A stretch of DNA of 64,000 nt, taken from assembly GCA_963777095.1 (NCBI GenBank), contig CAVZOY010000001.1, positions 620,001 to 684,000 on the forward strand. The letters are read 5' to 3'. The stretch's first letter is position 1; each line of letters starts with the position of its first letter. The DNA comes from CAVZOY01 sp963777095. GTDB taxonomy: Bacteria > Actinomycetota > Actinomycetes > Mycobacteriales > Geodermatophilaceae. A program made the position numbers and the translations under genes. The notes below the pieces were generated by a model. That model had not been told where the DNA came from and did no database searches. It was given only the letters and a program-made list of their open reading frames with translations. Shown here piece after piece: positions 17,029-26,275 of the stretch.

Positions 17029-17476
17029 ATGAGCGCGCACGGGTGGAAACGGGGGGCTCCTCCCGAGCTGGGTTCCGGCGCCGGGGAGTCGTGGGGCTGG
17101 GAGATCCGCCGTCCGGCGGAGCTGACGCGAGGCACGCAGGGACCTGCGCGCCCGGCTCGTGGGGACAGGCCTCCCCGACCGCGCCGGGACCGAGGACGTC
17201 GACCGGCTGCTGCTGATGTTCGAGGAGCTGGCGTCCAACGGGCTGCGGCACGGCGGCGCGCCGATCCGCGTGTGCGTGACGGCGACCGACGACGGCTGGC
17301 TGGTCGACGTCAGCGACGCCCGCCCCGACGCGCCCCCGGTGCCGGCCGTGAACCGCGACCCCGCACACGGTGGCCTCGGCCTGCACCTCGTCGCGCGCCT
17401 CGCGGGCCGGTACGGGTGGACGGTCGTCGGCAGGCGCAAGCACGTCTGGGCGGCGCTGGGTCGTGGTCGCGGATGA
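17029..17476 (+). CDS. RsbW-like HATPase (anti-sigma kinase), one +1 shift
   Basis: A GHKL ATPase of about 148 residues, of the serine kinase/anti-sigma type. The N-box is LLLMFEELASNGLRHGG, the G1 box is WLVDVSDARPDAPP, and the late box is GGLGLHLVARLAGRYGW. The start MSAHGWKRG and the segment SWGWEIRRPAELT lie in one frame, and the rest in the next. Removing one C near 17127 joins them as ELTEARRDLRARL, which matches the layout of the intact paralogue at 57945-58403. The ATGA overlap couples it to the small acidic gene that follows. The likely partners are a STAS anti-anti-sigma factor and the SpoIIE phosphatases in this window. Confidence 0.8.
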
Positions 17477-17619
17477 CCGACCCGATCGACCCCAAGGACC
17501 CCGACACCCTCTACGCGGAGGGACCGGTCGCGCCGGAGCCTCCGGACGACGACGTCCCCGACGAATCGCCGCTCCCCGACTCCGGCGGCGCCGACCCCGG
17601 CCCGGACGATCTTGACTGA
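17473..17619 (+). CDS. Small acidic Pro/Asp-rich protein
   Basis: The 48-residue protein begins MTDPIDPKDPDTLYAEG and consists mainly of Asp, Pro, Glu and Ser, so it is probably disordered. Its ATG overlaps the stop of the RsbW-like kinase (ATGA), which argues for co-translation and for being real. No domain was recognised. It could be an accessory of the kinase, but nothing in the sequence shows this. Confidence 0.55.
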   Translation: MTDPIDPKDPDTLYAEGPVAPEPPDDDVPDESPLPDSGGADPGPDDLD

Positions 17620-17817
17620 GCGTTCTTCCTCCACGGGGGCACGTTCTGCCGTCGTCCCCCCGCAGCCCGGTCGGCGCGCGTAACCTGGACACCGCGGGGC
17701 CGGCCCGCACGAACTTCCTGCTCCGTACGGCGCGTCGGGCGCCCGGGCAGTGCGGCGCCGCACCGGCGCCACCCCACCGCGGAGCGGCGAGACGCCCCCG
17801 CTTTCGACAGGACGTGC

Positions 17818-18192
17818 ATGAGCGCACCCGAACTGACCTTCCTCGCTCCGCCGTCGACCGGCGCAGCACCCGATCACGACGCCGCCGACGACCGGCTGTT
17901 CGACCTCACCCCTCCCCGTCAGGGCGGCTCGGCTCCCGCACGGGCGGCCGGCGGAATGCGGATGACCCGCGGCGCCCGCGAGGCGGCCACCGGCATGAAC
18001 GTGTCCGACGCCGACATCCAGCGCTGCCTCGACGAGCCGGACGACGTCTCCCCCGACGAGACGACGCCGTCGCGGACCCGGTTCCGCCGCGGCACCCTGG
18101 TGGTCCTGTCCGGCGCAGACGGCATGGTCCTGCGGGTGGAGCGACGCGGCGGCACCGCCCGCCCGGCGCCCCGGCGCTCGCGCAAGGGGTGA
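17818..18192 (+). CDS. Hypothetical protein, possibly DUF4258/RelE-like fold
   Basis: The 124-residue protein has a low-complexity N-terminal half. Its C-terminal half (about 47-115) reads as a helix with MTRGAREAATGMNVSDADI, then strands RRGTLVVLSG and DGMVLRVERR. That order (basic helix, 'sDadIqrcL', two strands) resembles DUF4258 or toxin-like RelE folds, but key residues are not decisive. There is no antitoxin-like neighbour. ATG at 17818 follows AGGACGTGC. Alone between the kinase pair and the cold shock gene. Confidence 0.5.
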   Translation: MSAPELTFLAPPSTGAAPDHDAADDRLFDLTPPRQGGSAPARAAGGMRMTRGAREAATGMNVSDADIQRCLDEPDDVSPDETTPSRTRFRRGTLVVLSGADGMVLRVERRGGTARPAPRRSRKG

Positions 18193-18387
18193 GTCGCCCA
18201 CCGGGTGGCCCCACGACCGGGCACGTACACGTACAGTGGTCCCCGGTCGCTGTTGTGCCTCTGCTTCGTTCTCGGACGTCCGCAGTCGTTACTGCCTGAC
18301 GTTCCTCTCGGTCCTGCCGGTGGTGCGGCGGCCCGGGAGTCGGCGCCTTGTCGCTCCCGTCACCCCAGCACGGAGAAAGAGAACGAC

Positions 18388-18591
18388 ATGGCTCAGGGCA
18401 CTGTGAAGTGGTTCAACGCGGAAAAGGGCTTCGGCTTCATCGAGCAGGACGGCGGAGGCCCCGACGTCTTCTGCCACTTCTCGGCGATCACCGGCACCGG
18501 CTACAAGTCCCTCGACGAGGCCCAGCGGGTCGAGTTCGACGTGACGCAGGGCCAGAAGGGCCCCCAGGCGGAGAACGTCCGCGCCATCTGA
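18388..18591 (+). CDS. Cold shock protein (CspA family)
   Basis: The 67-residue OB-fold RNA chaperone starts MAQGTVKWFNAEKGFGFI. RNP1 is KGFGFI; RNP2 reads DVFCHF, with Cys where Val is usual. GGAGAAAGAGAACGAC before the ATG supplies the ribosome site. The 195-base gap upstream could hold a long 5' leader of the kind that regulates csp genes by temperature. A strong hairpin follows the stop. Paralogues with the DVF(C/V)HFSAI block are common in actinobacteria. Confidence 0.96.
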   Translation: MAQGTVKWFNAEKGFGFIEQDGGGPDVFCHFSAITGTGYKSLDEAQRVEFDVTQGQKGPQAENVRAI

Positions 18592-18603
18592 TTTCGGCGC
18601 AGG

Positions 18604-18635
18604 GAGGGGGTCACGGCATCCGCCGTGGCCCCCTC
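18604..18635 (+). terminator. Strong terminator hairpin of the cold shock gene
   Basis: A 14-bp stem, 18604-18617 with 18622-18635, has a four-base loop (ATCC) and one G-U pair (T18611 with G18628). It lies 13 bases after the stop. TCGTCGTTC follows rather than a pure T-run, as is usual at high GC. Confidence 0.8.
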
Positions 18636-18662
18636 TCGTCGTTCCCGGGCAGGATCGCCGAC

Positions 18663-19934
18663 ATGACGACCTCCGCCCCGACGGCTCCCGGGACGAACTG
18701 GGCCGGCAACCTGGCCTACCGCGCCGCCCGCCTGCACCGGCCGGGCAGCGTCGCCGAGGTGCAGGAGATCGTGTCCGGTAGCGAGCGGGTCAAGGCCCTC
18801 GGCTCGCGGCACTGCTTCAACGACATCGCCGACACGCCGGCCGACCTGATCTCCCTCGACGGGCTGCCGGCCGACGTCGCCTTCGACGACGGCGACGACA
18901 GCCGCACGGTGTGGGTCGCCGCCGGCCTGCCGTACAGCGACCTGGTCCCGCGGCTGGCCGAGCGCGGGCTGGCCCTGCCGAACCTCGCCTCCCTGCCGCA
19001 CATCACCGTCGTCGGCGCGACCGCGACCGCGACGCACGGCTCCGGCGGCCGTAACGGCTCGCTCAGCACCTCGGTCGTGGGTCTCGAGCTCGTCCGCTCC
19101 GACGGCGAGCTCGTCGCCCTCTCCCCCGACGACGACGAGTTCCCCGGGGCCGTCGTCCACCTCGGCGCCCTCGGCGTCGTCACCCGGATCGGCCTGCGCG
19201 TCCTGCCCACCTTCGACGTCCGGACGACGGTCTACGTCGGCCTGACCTGGCCGCGGCTGCTGGCCGACCTCGACGCGGTGGCCGACGCCGCGTACAGCGT
19301 CAGCGTCTTCACCGACTGGCACGAGGTGACGCAGGTGTGGGTCAAGAGCACCGAGCCGGCCGACGCCGACCCCGCGGACTTCTTCGGGGCCCGCGCGGTG
19401 ACGGAGCCGACGCACATGCTGCCGGGCATGGCCGTCGAGAACCTCAACGAGCAGCTGGGGCTCCCGGGCGCGTGGCACGAGCGGCTGCCGCACTTCCGGG
19501 CCGGCTTCACGCCGAGCCGCGGCGACGAGCTGCAGACCGAGTACTTCGTGCCGCGCGAGCACGGCGCGGCCGCCTGCGAGGCGCTGCGCTCGCTGGCCTC
19601 CCGGATCGCGCCGCTGCTGCAGGTCAGCGAGATCCGCACCGTGGCCGCCGACGACCTGTGGCTGAGCCCGGCATCCGGCGGCGACGTGATGGCCCTGCAC
19701 TTCACCTGGCTGCCGGACGAGCCCGGTGTCCGGGCCGTCCTGCCGGAGATCGAGGCGGCCCTGCGCCCCTTCGGTGCCCGCCCGCACTGGGGCAAGCTGT
19801 TCACCACCGGCGCGGACGAACTCGAGCGCCTCTACCCGCGGATGTCGGACTTCCGGTCGCTGGTCCGCCGCTTCGACCCGCGCGGCGCCTTTCGCAACGA
19901 CTACCTCGACCGGACGGTCGCCGCCTTCGGCTGA
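18663..19934 (+). CDS. FAD-linked alditol oxidase-like protein
   Basis: The 423-residue VAO-fold oxidase is close in length and motifs to the alditol oxidase AldO of Streptomyces. The PP-loop region reads KALGSRHCFND; His50 is the candidate covalent FAD attachment site, like His46 of AldO. LASLPHITVVGATATATHGSGG is the second FAD-binding block, and the C-terminus has HWGKLF and a final RDP-type helix (FDPRGAFRNDYL). AldO oxidises xylitol and sorbitol with O2 to aldoses and H2O2. The ATG lies seven bases after CAGGAT, suggesting a leaderless message. The substrate remains to be shown. Confidence 0.85.
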   Translation: MTTSAPTAPGTNWAGNLAYRAARLHRPGSVAEVQEIVSGSERVKALGSRHCFNDIADTPADLISLDGLPADVAFDDGDDSRTVWVAAGLPYSDLVPRLAERGLALPNLASLPHITVVGATATATHGSGGRNGSLSTSVVGLELVRSDGELVALSPDDDEFPGAVVHLGALGVVTRIGLRVLPTFDVRTTVYVGLTWPRLLADLDAVADAAYSVSVFTDWHEVTQVWVKSTEPADADPADFFGARAVTEPTHMLPGMAVENLNEQLGLPGAWHERLPHFRAGFTPSRGDELQTEYFVPREHGAAACEALRSLASRIAPLLQVSEIRTVAADDLWLSPASGGDVMALHFTWLPDEPGVRAVLPEIEAALRPFGARPHWGKLFTTGADELERLYPRMSDFRSLVRRFDPRGAFRNDYLDRTVAAFG

Positions 19935-19990
19935 GCGCGCCCCGCATCCGGGGACGCCGCCCGCCGCGAATGACCGCGGAGGGAGGCCGC

Positions 19991-20218
19991 GTGTTCGTCC
20001 TGATGTTCGCCGTCCCGGCGCTGCTCGTCGTCGTGCTCGGCTACGCCGCCGGCTACGCGATGTGGGCCTGGCTCGGGAGCCTCATCGATGCGGCCGCCGG
20101 CACGTCGCTGGAGCCGCACGCCGAGGTTGCCGGGTGGATCACCGGCGTGCTGCTGCTCGCCGGCGCGACCCGGGTCGCCGTCGTCCGGTGGCGCCGGCGA
20201 AGGCTGCCACCTCGCTAG
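19991..20218 (+). CDS. Small two-span membrane protein
   Basis: A protein of about 75 residues has two hydrophobic helices (FVLMFAVPALLVVVLGYAAG and ITGVLLLAGATRVAVV) and a basic tail, RWRRRRLPPR. I prefer the GTG at 19991, since GGAGGGAGG lies just before it; an in-frame ATG at 19970 has no ribosome site. No family recognised. It follows the oxidase by 56 bases and may be co-transcribed. Confidence 0.55.
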   Translation: MFVLMFAVPALLVVVLGYAAGYAMWAWLGSLIDAAAGTSLEPHAEVAGWITGVLLLAGATRVAVVRWRRRRLPPR

Positions 20219-20282
20219 ACCCGCGACCCTCGACCTCGCCCTGAGGGCGGCGTCAGGGACACGCTCGAGCCGGCGACGTCGT

Positions 20283-21287
20283 TCAGGCAGCGAGCAGCTC
20301 GCTCAGACGTCTCGTGACCGGCCAGGCGCCCGACGTCGTGTTGGACAGCACGGTGTGGGTCACGCCGGTGGAGGGAGAGTGGACCGTCCGGAACGAGACC
20401 CCCGCGTCAGCGCCCTCCAGGATCACCGCATCGCCCGTCGGGTGCAGCCAGAACCCCAGTCCGCAGCGCATCGACTCCGACGGCACGTCGCTCCGGGGAC
20501 GGACCATCTCCGCCACCCGTTCCAGCGGCACGATCCGGCCGGCGTACAGGGCGGACCAGAGGGCGTGGATGTCCGCCGCCGTGGAGTAGACACCGCCGTC
20601 CCCGCTGCCACGGACCGGCAGATGCAGGACGTTGGTCCGCAGGCCGTCGCCGTCGAGGTAGCCGACGGCGGCGCGCTCACCGGGCTCGTCCGAGCGCAGG
20701 AACTCGGTGTCGCGCATGCCGGCTGGTTCGCACACCCGCGTCCGCACCAGCTCGGAGAAGGGCATCTCGCCCGCGCGTTCTCCGATCAGCGCGAGGACGA
20801 CGAAGGCGCCGTTGTTGTACGTGAACCGCTCGCCAGGTGCGAACCGCTGGGCGTGCCCGTCCAGCACGGCGAGGTAGTCCGAGGTCGTCGCCAACCGGTG
20901 CACGGGAACGGGCAGCACGTAGTCGGTCATCGACTCGACGGCGTCCTCGTCGAAGTAGTCGCCGATGCCCGACCGGTGGGCCAGGAGGTGCTCGACCGTC
21001 ACGTCGTCGTGGATCAGCGGCAGGTCCTTCCCGAGCACCGAGCGAGCCGTCGTGTCGAGGTCGAGTCGGCCTTCCTCGATGAGGCTCACGATGCTCAGGG
21101 CGGTGAGCCCCTTCGTTCCGCTTGCGAGACCGAACCTCGTGTCGACCGCATTGGGGATCCCGTAGCCGCGGTGCGCCGAACCGTAGGCCTTGGCGAGCTC
21201 CACCCGGTCGCCCCTGTCGACGCGAACCACACCGGAGAACCCGGTCGTAGTTGCGACACGGTCGACCGAGCTCTCGAGGTCATCCAC
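20283..21287 (-). CDS. Serine hydrolase, beta-lactamase class C/penicillin-binding type
   Basis: The 334-residue protein carries the SxxK nucleophile motif in LASGTKGLTAL, the second motif YNN in RFTYNNGAF, and LLAHRSGIGDY, typical of the beta-lactamase-related (pfam Beta-lactamase) family. It lacks a signal peptide (VDDLESSVDRVATTTGF), so it is more likely an esterase or peptidase than a secreted resistance enzyme. The GTG at 21287 lies six bases after TACGGT (minus strand), a leaderless arrangement. The VOC gene on the same strand lies 55 bases upstream of it. Confidence 0.85.
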   Translation of the reverse strand: MDDLESSVDRVATTTGFSGVVRVDRGDRVELAKAYGSAHRGYGIPNAVDTRFGLASGTKGLTALSIVSLIEEGRLDLDTTARSVLGKDLPLIHDDVTVEHLLAHRSGIGDYFDEDAVESMTDYVLPVPVHRLATTSDYLAVLDGHAQRFAPGERFTYNNGAFVVLALIGERAGEMPFSELVRTRVCEPAGMRDTEFLRSDEPGERAAVGYLDGDGLRTNVLHLPVRGSGDGGVYSTAADIHALWSALYAGRIVPLERVAEMVRPRSDVPSESMRCGLGFWLHPTGDAVILEGADAGVSFRTVHSPSTGVTHTVLSNTTSGAWPVTRRLSELLAA

Positions 21288-21342
21288 GGACCGACCGTAG
21301 CCGCGATCCGTGCGTCGATCCGGCCCGTGACGGCAGCCGGGG

Positions 21343-21783
21343 TCAGCTGAGCTGCTCAGCCAACGCGACGATGATGCCCGCGGGGCCGCGGACGTAGCAG
21401 AGCCGGTAGCTGTCGTGGTACTGCACCACCTCTCCGACGAGTTCCGCGCCGTGGGCACGCAGGCCCGCGACGGTGGCGTCGACGTCGTCGACGGCGAACA
21501 TGACGCTCCGCAGACCCAGCGTGTTCGGCGGTGCGTTCTCCGGCTCTGCGCTGACCGCCGTCGGGGAATGGAACTTCGTCAGCTCGAGCCGGCCGTGGCC
21601 GTCCGGGGTACGCATCATCGCGATGTCGACCCGGATGCCGTCGAGCCCGTTGACGCGGTCCACCGAACGTCCCTCGATCGGCGCCTGGCCCTCCAGCTCC
21701 ATGCCGAGCTCGACGAAGAACGCCTTGGCGGCCTCGAGGTCGTCGACGACGACGCTGACGTGGTCCATCCGCTGAATCGTCAT
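21343..21783 (-). CDS. VOC family protein
   Basis: The 146-residue glyoxalase-fold protein has two half-repeats: MDHVSVVVDDLEAAKAFFVELG with MMRTPDGHGRLELTKF, and LRSVMFAVDDVDATVAGLRAHG with CYVRGPAGIIVALAEQ. The His and Glu metal ligands of each half are in place. GGAGGAGAGCCACC precedes the ATG. It diverges from the reductase gene at 21879. Substrate unknown. Confidence 0.88.
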   Translation of the reverse strand: MTIQRMDHVSVVVDDLEAAKAFFVELGMELEGQAPIEGRSVDRVNGLDGIRVDIAMMRTPDGHGRLELTKFHSPTAVSAEPENAPPNTLGLRSVMFAVDDVDATVAGLRAHGAELVGEVVQYHDSYRLCYVRGPAGIIVALAEQLS

Positions 21784-21878
21784 GGTGGCTCTCCTCCTTC
21801 ACGACGGCTTGGGCCGCTCGCGACGCTGCTACCGTCCGCACGACCGCTTGCACGTCGCCATCACTCAAGAGGTTCGCG

Positions 21879-22484
21879 GTGCCGGACACCACCTGCCACA
21901 TGTCGATCTCGCTGGACGGCTTCGTGGCCGGGCCGGACCAGAGCCGCGAGGACCCCCTCGGCAAGCGGGGGCTGGAGCTGCACGCCTGGCACATCGGCGA
22001 CCCGCGAGCCAACGACGCCGACAAGGTCGCGAACGAGTGGCTCATGCGCCCGCGGGGCGCCTATGTGATGGGTCGGAACATGTTCGGCCCGATCCGCGGG
22101 GACTGGGATGAGGAATGGACTGGGTGGTGGGGCCCCGAACCGCCGTATCACGCGCCGGTGTTCGTGCTGACCCATCACGGACATGACCCGATCCAGATGG
22201 ACGGCGGGACGACCTTCCACTTCGTCACCGAGGGCTTCGACGCGGCCTACTCCGCAGCGTGCCAGGCCGCCGGGGACAGCGGCGTCGACATCGCCGGTGG
22301 GGCCTCGACCGTCCGACAGGCACTGATCGCCGGCGTGATCGACGAGCTCACCCTCGACATCGCACCGGTCCTGCTCGGTTCGGGCGAGCGCATTTTCGAC
22401 GGGGTTGAATCCTTCGGCTTCGAACCCGCCGAGGTGCTTCACTCACCGCTGACCACGCACATCCGCTATCGCCGCGTCAGCTGA
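21879..22484 (+). CDS. Dihydrofolate reductase/RibD C-terminal family protein
   Basis: The 201-residue protein shows the family start MSISLDGFVAGPDQS, the NADPH-binding segments GAYVMGRNMFG and VDIAGGASTVRQALIAG, and the tail LTLDIAPVLLGSGERIFDG. This is the broad RibD-like dihydrofolate reductase family, not the folA enzyme; a flavin-, pterin- or ketone-reducing role is possible. GTG start with AAGAGGTTCGCG upstream. Length is typical. Confidence 0.88.
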   Translation: MPDTTCHMSISLDGFVAGPDQSREDPLGKRGLELHAWHIGDPRANDADKVANEWLMRPRGAYVMGRNMFGPIRGDWDEEWTGWWGPEPPYHAPVFVLTHHGHDPIQMDGGTTFHFVTEGFDAAYSAACQAAGDSGVDIAGGASTVRQALIAGVIDELTLDIAPVLLGSGERIFDGVESFGFEPAEVLHSPLTTHIRYRRVS

Positions 22485-22527
22485 CTCCGCAGGCGCTACC
22501 GGCCCCCCTGCGCAACAGGACGGCGAT

Positions 22528-23575
22528 TCACTTGCGCCGTCCTGGGCCGACAGACGACAGCCGCGGGTCGACGTGGATCTTCGGTCCGGGACCGGCGCCG
22601 GCCGGCCGCTCCCCCGCCAGGACGGCGGCGACGTCGTGCAGGCCGACGGTCGCGGCGACCAGCGGCCGCGGGTCGACCGCCCCGGTGGCGAAGGCCTCGA
22701 TCGCGCGCGCCAGCCCCGGGGACGCCGACAGGATGCCGACGGCGGTGACGTCCTCGAGCACCAGCGTGCGGGTGTCGATCCGGCTCGGCTCGCCGGCGAG
22801 GCCGATGTAGACGACGCGGCCGGCGGGCTCGACGAGGTCGAGGGCGAGCGCCGGGAGCTCGCGCGGCGTTCGAGGCGTCGACGACGGCGTCGAACGGCAG
22901 GTGCGGGAGGTCCGCCTCCGTCCAGGCGTCGGCGAAGCCGAGGCGCGCGGGCGAACTGCGAGCGACTCGGCGCTGCGGCCCATCACGTGCACCTCGGCGC
23001 CCGCGGCGCGCAGGAACATCGCCACGAGCAGGCCGATGGTCCCGGGTCCGAGCACGAGCGCCCGGTCGCCGGCACCGACCGCGGCGGCCTCCGCCGCGCG
23101 CAGCGCGTTGCCGCCCGGCTCGACCAGCGCGCCGAGCACCGGGTCCACGGCGTAGGGCAGCACGTGCAGCGAGGAGGCCGGCACGGCCAGCTGCTCGGCC
23201 AGCGCGCCCGGCGCGACCGCCGCGGATGCCGACCTCCTGCCGGTTCTCGCACACGTGCTGGGCGCCGCGCCGGCAGCGGCGGCAGGTGCCGTCGCCCAGC
23301 ATCGTGTCGCCGGTGACCCGCCGTCCGGTCCAGGCGGGGTCGACGCCCTGGCCCGACGGCGGCGACGGTGCCGGCCCACTCGTGGCCGAGCCGCATCGGA
23401 TAGGCGGCGTGCCCCTGGTGCAGGTAGGCCATCTCGCCGGTGAAGAACTCGACGTCGGTGCCGCACACGCCGACCCGCTCCACGTCGACGACGACCTCAC
23501 CGGCGGCGGCGACGGGCCGCGGCACCTCCTGCACCGACGCACTCGCCCGGGCCCGGTCACGACGAGCGCGCGCAT
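22528..23575 (-). CDS. Zinc-dependent medium-chain dehydrogenase, several frameshifts
   Basis: Pieced together, this is one MDR-family sugar or alcohol dehydrogenase of about 345 residues: MRALVVTGPGR, the zinc site VGVCGTDVEFFTGEM, GHEWAGTVAAVG, the structural-zinc cysteines in CRRCRRGAQHVC, the cofactor motif ALVLGPGTIGLLVAMFL, and a tail with KIHVDPRLS. At least five single-base shifts interrupt it, near 23550, 23353, 23210, 22960 and 22870, some +1 and some -1. Immediate neighbours on the same strand (SMP-30 lactonase) and the divergent dehydratase make it the first enzyme of a sugar oxidation route. As written it encodes no full-length product. Confidence 0.75.
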
Positions 23576-23585
23576 CGGCCCGGGC

Positions 23586-24489
23586 TCACCGGGACGGCGG
23601 TCGGCGCCCGACCACGGGGCCACGGGCAGCCCCGGGGACGTCGACGCGGGTGGTGAACAGCCGGCCCGACTCCGGGTGCGCGCGCCGCTCCTCCTCGGCG
23701 CAGCTCCCCGTACGCGGTCGTGATCGACCAGCGTGCGCAGGTCGTCGCCGGCGAAGGCGACGCTGGTGGTGTGCGGGGCCGGCACGTCGAGGCGGTCGGC
23801 CAGAGCGCCGTCCGGAGCGAACCGCCGCACCTGCCCGGCCCCGTGGACGGCCACCCAGAGGTGCTCCTCGGCGTCGAGCGCGATGCCGTCCGGGACGCCG
23901 TCGTCGAGCCGCAGGTGCACCCGGCGCTCCCCCACCGCTCCGGTCGTCCGGGTCGTACGTCGCGGGCGAAGACCGTGCTCCGCAGCGGTGTCGACGCTGT
24001 ACATGGTCCGGCCGTCTGCCGACCAGGCCAGCCCGTTGGAGAGCGTCAGGTCGTCGTCGATCTGCGTCAGGCGGCCGTCGTCCTCGAGCCGCACGAGCAC
24101 CTCGCGCTCCGACTCGCCCGTCCAGCGGCATCGTGCCGACGAGGAAGCGGCCGGCCGGGTCGGTCTTGCCGTCGTTGAGCCGGCGCCGCTCGCCCGCGGG
24201 CACGACGCGCGGGCCGTCGATGCGCGTGCCCGTCGGTGCGGACGACGACGAGCCCCTCCTGCGCCGGCCACGAGCAGCGTGCCGTCGTCGGCGACCGTGA
24301 CCGCGCCGACCATGCCGTCGAAGTCCTGCCGCCCGGTGACCTCGATCCGGTTCCCGTCCAGCGACGCCCTCGAGGACGGTCCCGGCCAGGATGTCGACCC
24401 AGAGCAGGCGCCGGCGGGCGGCGTCCCACACCGGCCCCTCGGCCAGCCGGAACGTCTCGCGGGTCGCGAGCGACGGGGGCGGGTGTCAT
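23586..24489 (-). CDS. SMP-30/gluconolactonase-like lactonase, several frameshifts
   Basis: Joined across frames, the product begins MTPAPVA, then shows AEGPVWDAARRRLLWVDI, RLNDGKTDPAGRFLVGTM, LTLSNGLAWSADGRTMYSVDT, PDGIALDAEEHLWVAVHG and TSVAFAGDDLRTL. This is the standard order of an SMP-30 six-bladed propeller, whose conserved Glu, Asn and Asp residues bind the catalytic metal. Several one-base shifts break it. It opens aldonolactones to aldonic acids. Its stop lies just before the dehydrogenase ATG. The divergent IlvD/Edd dehydratase starts 51 bases away, so one short control region may serve the cluster. Confidence 0.75.
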
Positions 24490-24540
24490 CGCCCCGGAAG
24501 CTAGACCAGCGCCTCGAGCTCGTTGGAAGGGTGGCTCGAC

Positions 24541-26256
24541 GTGACGCTCCGCAGTGCGCAGTGGTACGCGGGCGAGGACCGCAACGCCTACATCCACCGG
24601 GCCTGGATGCGCCGCGGCGTGCCCGGCGACGCCTTCGACCGGCCGCAGATCGCCATCGCCAACACCGCCTCCGACCTCACGCCGTGCAACGCGCACCTGA
24701 CCGAGGTGGCGGCGTCGGTGCAGAACGGCATCTACGAGGCCGGCGGCATCCCGCTCGACCTGCCGGTCGTGTCGCTGGGCGAGACGCAGGTCCGGCCCAC
24801 CGCGATGCTCTGGCGCAACATGGCCGCGATGGCCACGGAGGAGATGCTCCGGGCCAACCCGATCGACGGCGTCGTGCTGCTCGGCGGCTGCGACAAGACG
24901 ATCCCGTCGCTGCTGATGGCCGCCGCGTCGGTCGACCTGCCCGCCGTCGTGGTGCCCGGGCGGGCCGATGCTCACCGGCACCTTCCGCGGCGTGCCGCTC
25001 GGCTGCGGCACCGACGTCTGGCGGCTGTCGGAGGAGGTGCGGGCCGGCACGCTGTCGCAGGAGGCGTTCACCCGGTCCGAGTCGTCGATGATCCGCAGCC
25101 GCGGGCACTGCAACACGATGGGCACCGCGTCGACGATGGCGCTGGTCGCCGAGGCGCTCGGCACGGTCGCTGCCCGGCGTCGCCGGCACCCCGGCGCCGG
25201 ACAGCCGGCTGCTCGAGGCGGCCCACGCGACCGGCCGGCTGGCCGTGGAGATGGTCGCCGCGGACCGGCGCCCGCGCACCCTCCTCACGAAGGCGTCGTT
25301 CGCCAACGCGATCGTGGCGCTGGCCGCGATCGGCGGGTCGACCAACGCCGTCGTCCACCTGCTGGCGATCGCCGGCCGGCTCGGGCATCGACCTGACGCT
25401 CGACGACTTCGACCGGATCGGCTCGCGCGTGCCGGTGCTGGTCGACCTGCTGCCGGCCGGGCGGTTCCTCATGGACGACCTGCACCGCGCCGGCGGGCTG
25501 CTCGCCGTGCTCGCGCGAGGTCCGCGACCTGCTCGACCCGACCGCGCTGACCGTCACCGGGCGAGCCGCTCGTCGACTACCTCGACGACGCGCCCGATCT
25601 GGGACCCCGAGGTGATCCGCCCGCGCTCCGCGCCGCTGGTCGCCGAGGGCGGCATCGCGGTGCTGCGCGGCAACCTCGCGCCGGACGGCGCGCTGATCAA
25701 GCCCGCCGCCGCGTCGCCGCACCTGCTGCGGCACCGCGGCCGGGCGGTCGTCTTCGACTCGATCGAGGACTTCCACGCCCGCATCGACGACCCGGACCTC
25801 GACGTCGACGCCGACTCGGTGCTGGTGCTGCGCGGCTGCGGGCCGAAGGGCTACCCCGGGATGCCCGAGGTCGCCAACATGCCGCTGCCCGCGCAAGCTG
25901 CTCGAGCAGGGCGTGCGCGACATGGTGCGGGTCTGCGACGGCCGGATGAGCGGCACCGCCTACGGCACCGTCGTCCTGCACGTCGCCCCGGAGGCGGCCG
26001 CCGGCGGCCCGCTGGCGCTGGTCCGCACCGGCGACGTCATCAGCCTCGACGTCGCCGCCCGCCGCATCGACGTCGAGGTCCCGGACGACGAGCTCGCCCG
26101 GCGCACGCCCGACGCGGCCATGGTCGCGGGCTTCGCGCACCCGCGCCGCGGCTGGGAACGGCTCTACGTCGACACGTCCAGCAGGCCGACACCGGCGCCG
26201 ACCTCGACTTCCTCGTCGGCTCCAGCGGCTCGGCGGTCAGCCGGGAGTCGCACTGA
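24541..26256 (+). CDS. IlvD/Edd family sugar-acid dehydratase, several frameshifts
   Basis: Joined, this is a protein of about 570 residues of the Fe-S dehydratase family. It contains IAIANTASDLTPCNAHL, VVLLGGCDKTIPSLLMAAAS with a cluster Cys, RSRGHCNTMGTASTM with a second, AIGGSTNAVVHLLAIAGR, LRGCGPKGYPGMPEV and VRVCDGRMSGT. The early TASDLTPCN motif is closer to sugar-acid (arabinonate/xylonate-type) dehydratases than to IlvD proper. Shifts, mostly one extra base, lie near 24960, 25169, 25386, 25512, 25560, 25593, 25895 and 26178. With the lactonase and dehydrogenase it would turn an aldonate into a 2-keto-3-deoxy acid. Confidence 0.82.
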   Translation: MTLRSAQWYAGEDRNAYIHRAWMRRGVPGDAFDRPQIAIANTASDLTPCNAHLTEVAASVQNGIYEAGGIPLDLPVVSLGETQVRPTAMLWRNMAAMATEEMLRANPIDGVVLLGGCDKTIPSLLMAAASVDLPAVVVPGRADAHRHLPRRAARLRHRRLAAVGGGAGRHAVAGGVHPVRVVDDPQPRALQHDGHRVDDGAGRRGARHGRCPASPAPRRRTAGCSRRPTRPAGWPWRWSPRTGARAPSSRRRRSPTRSWRWPRSAGRPTPSSTCWRSPAGSGIDLTLDDFDRIGSRVPVLVDLLPAGRFLMDDLHRAGGLLAVLARGPRPARPDRADRHRASRSSTTSTTRPIWDPEVIRPRSAPLVAEGGIAVLRGNLAPDGALIKPAAASPHLLRHRGRAVVFDSIEDFHARIDDPDLDVDADSVLVLRGCGPKGYPGMPEVANMPLPAQAARAGRARHGAGLRRPDERHRLRHRRPARRPGGGRRRPAGAGPHRRRHQPRRRRPPHRRRGPGRRARPAHARRGHGRGLRAPAPRLGTALRRHVQQADTGADLDFLVGSSGSAVSRESH

Positions 26257-26275
26257 TCGACGTGTGAGCAAGCGC

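Noticed and set aside
18211..18245. Direct repeat CACGTACACGTACA before the cold shock gene as a regulator site
   Set aside because: It is a short simple repeat with no symmetry or known consensus; too weak to list as a feature.
22496..24313. Single 605-codon minus-strand frame that could be read as one long protein
   Set aside because: It strings together fragments of a lactonase and a dehydrogenase in the wrong frames; the conserved motifs require frame changes.
24960..25900. Programmed ribosomal frameshifting as cause of the breaks
   Set aside because: There are several shifts per gene, in both directions, with no common slippery heptamer or downstream structure.
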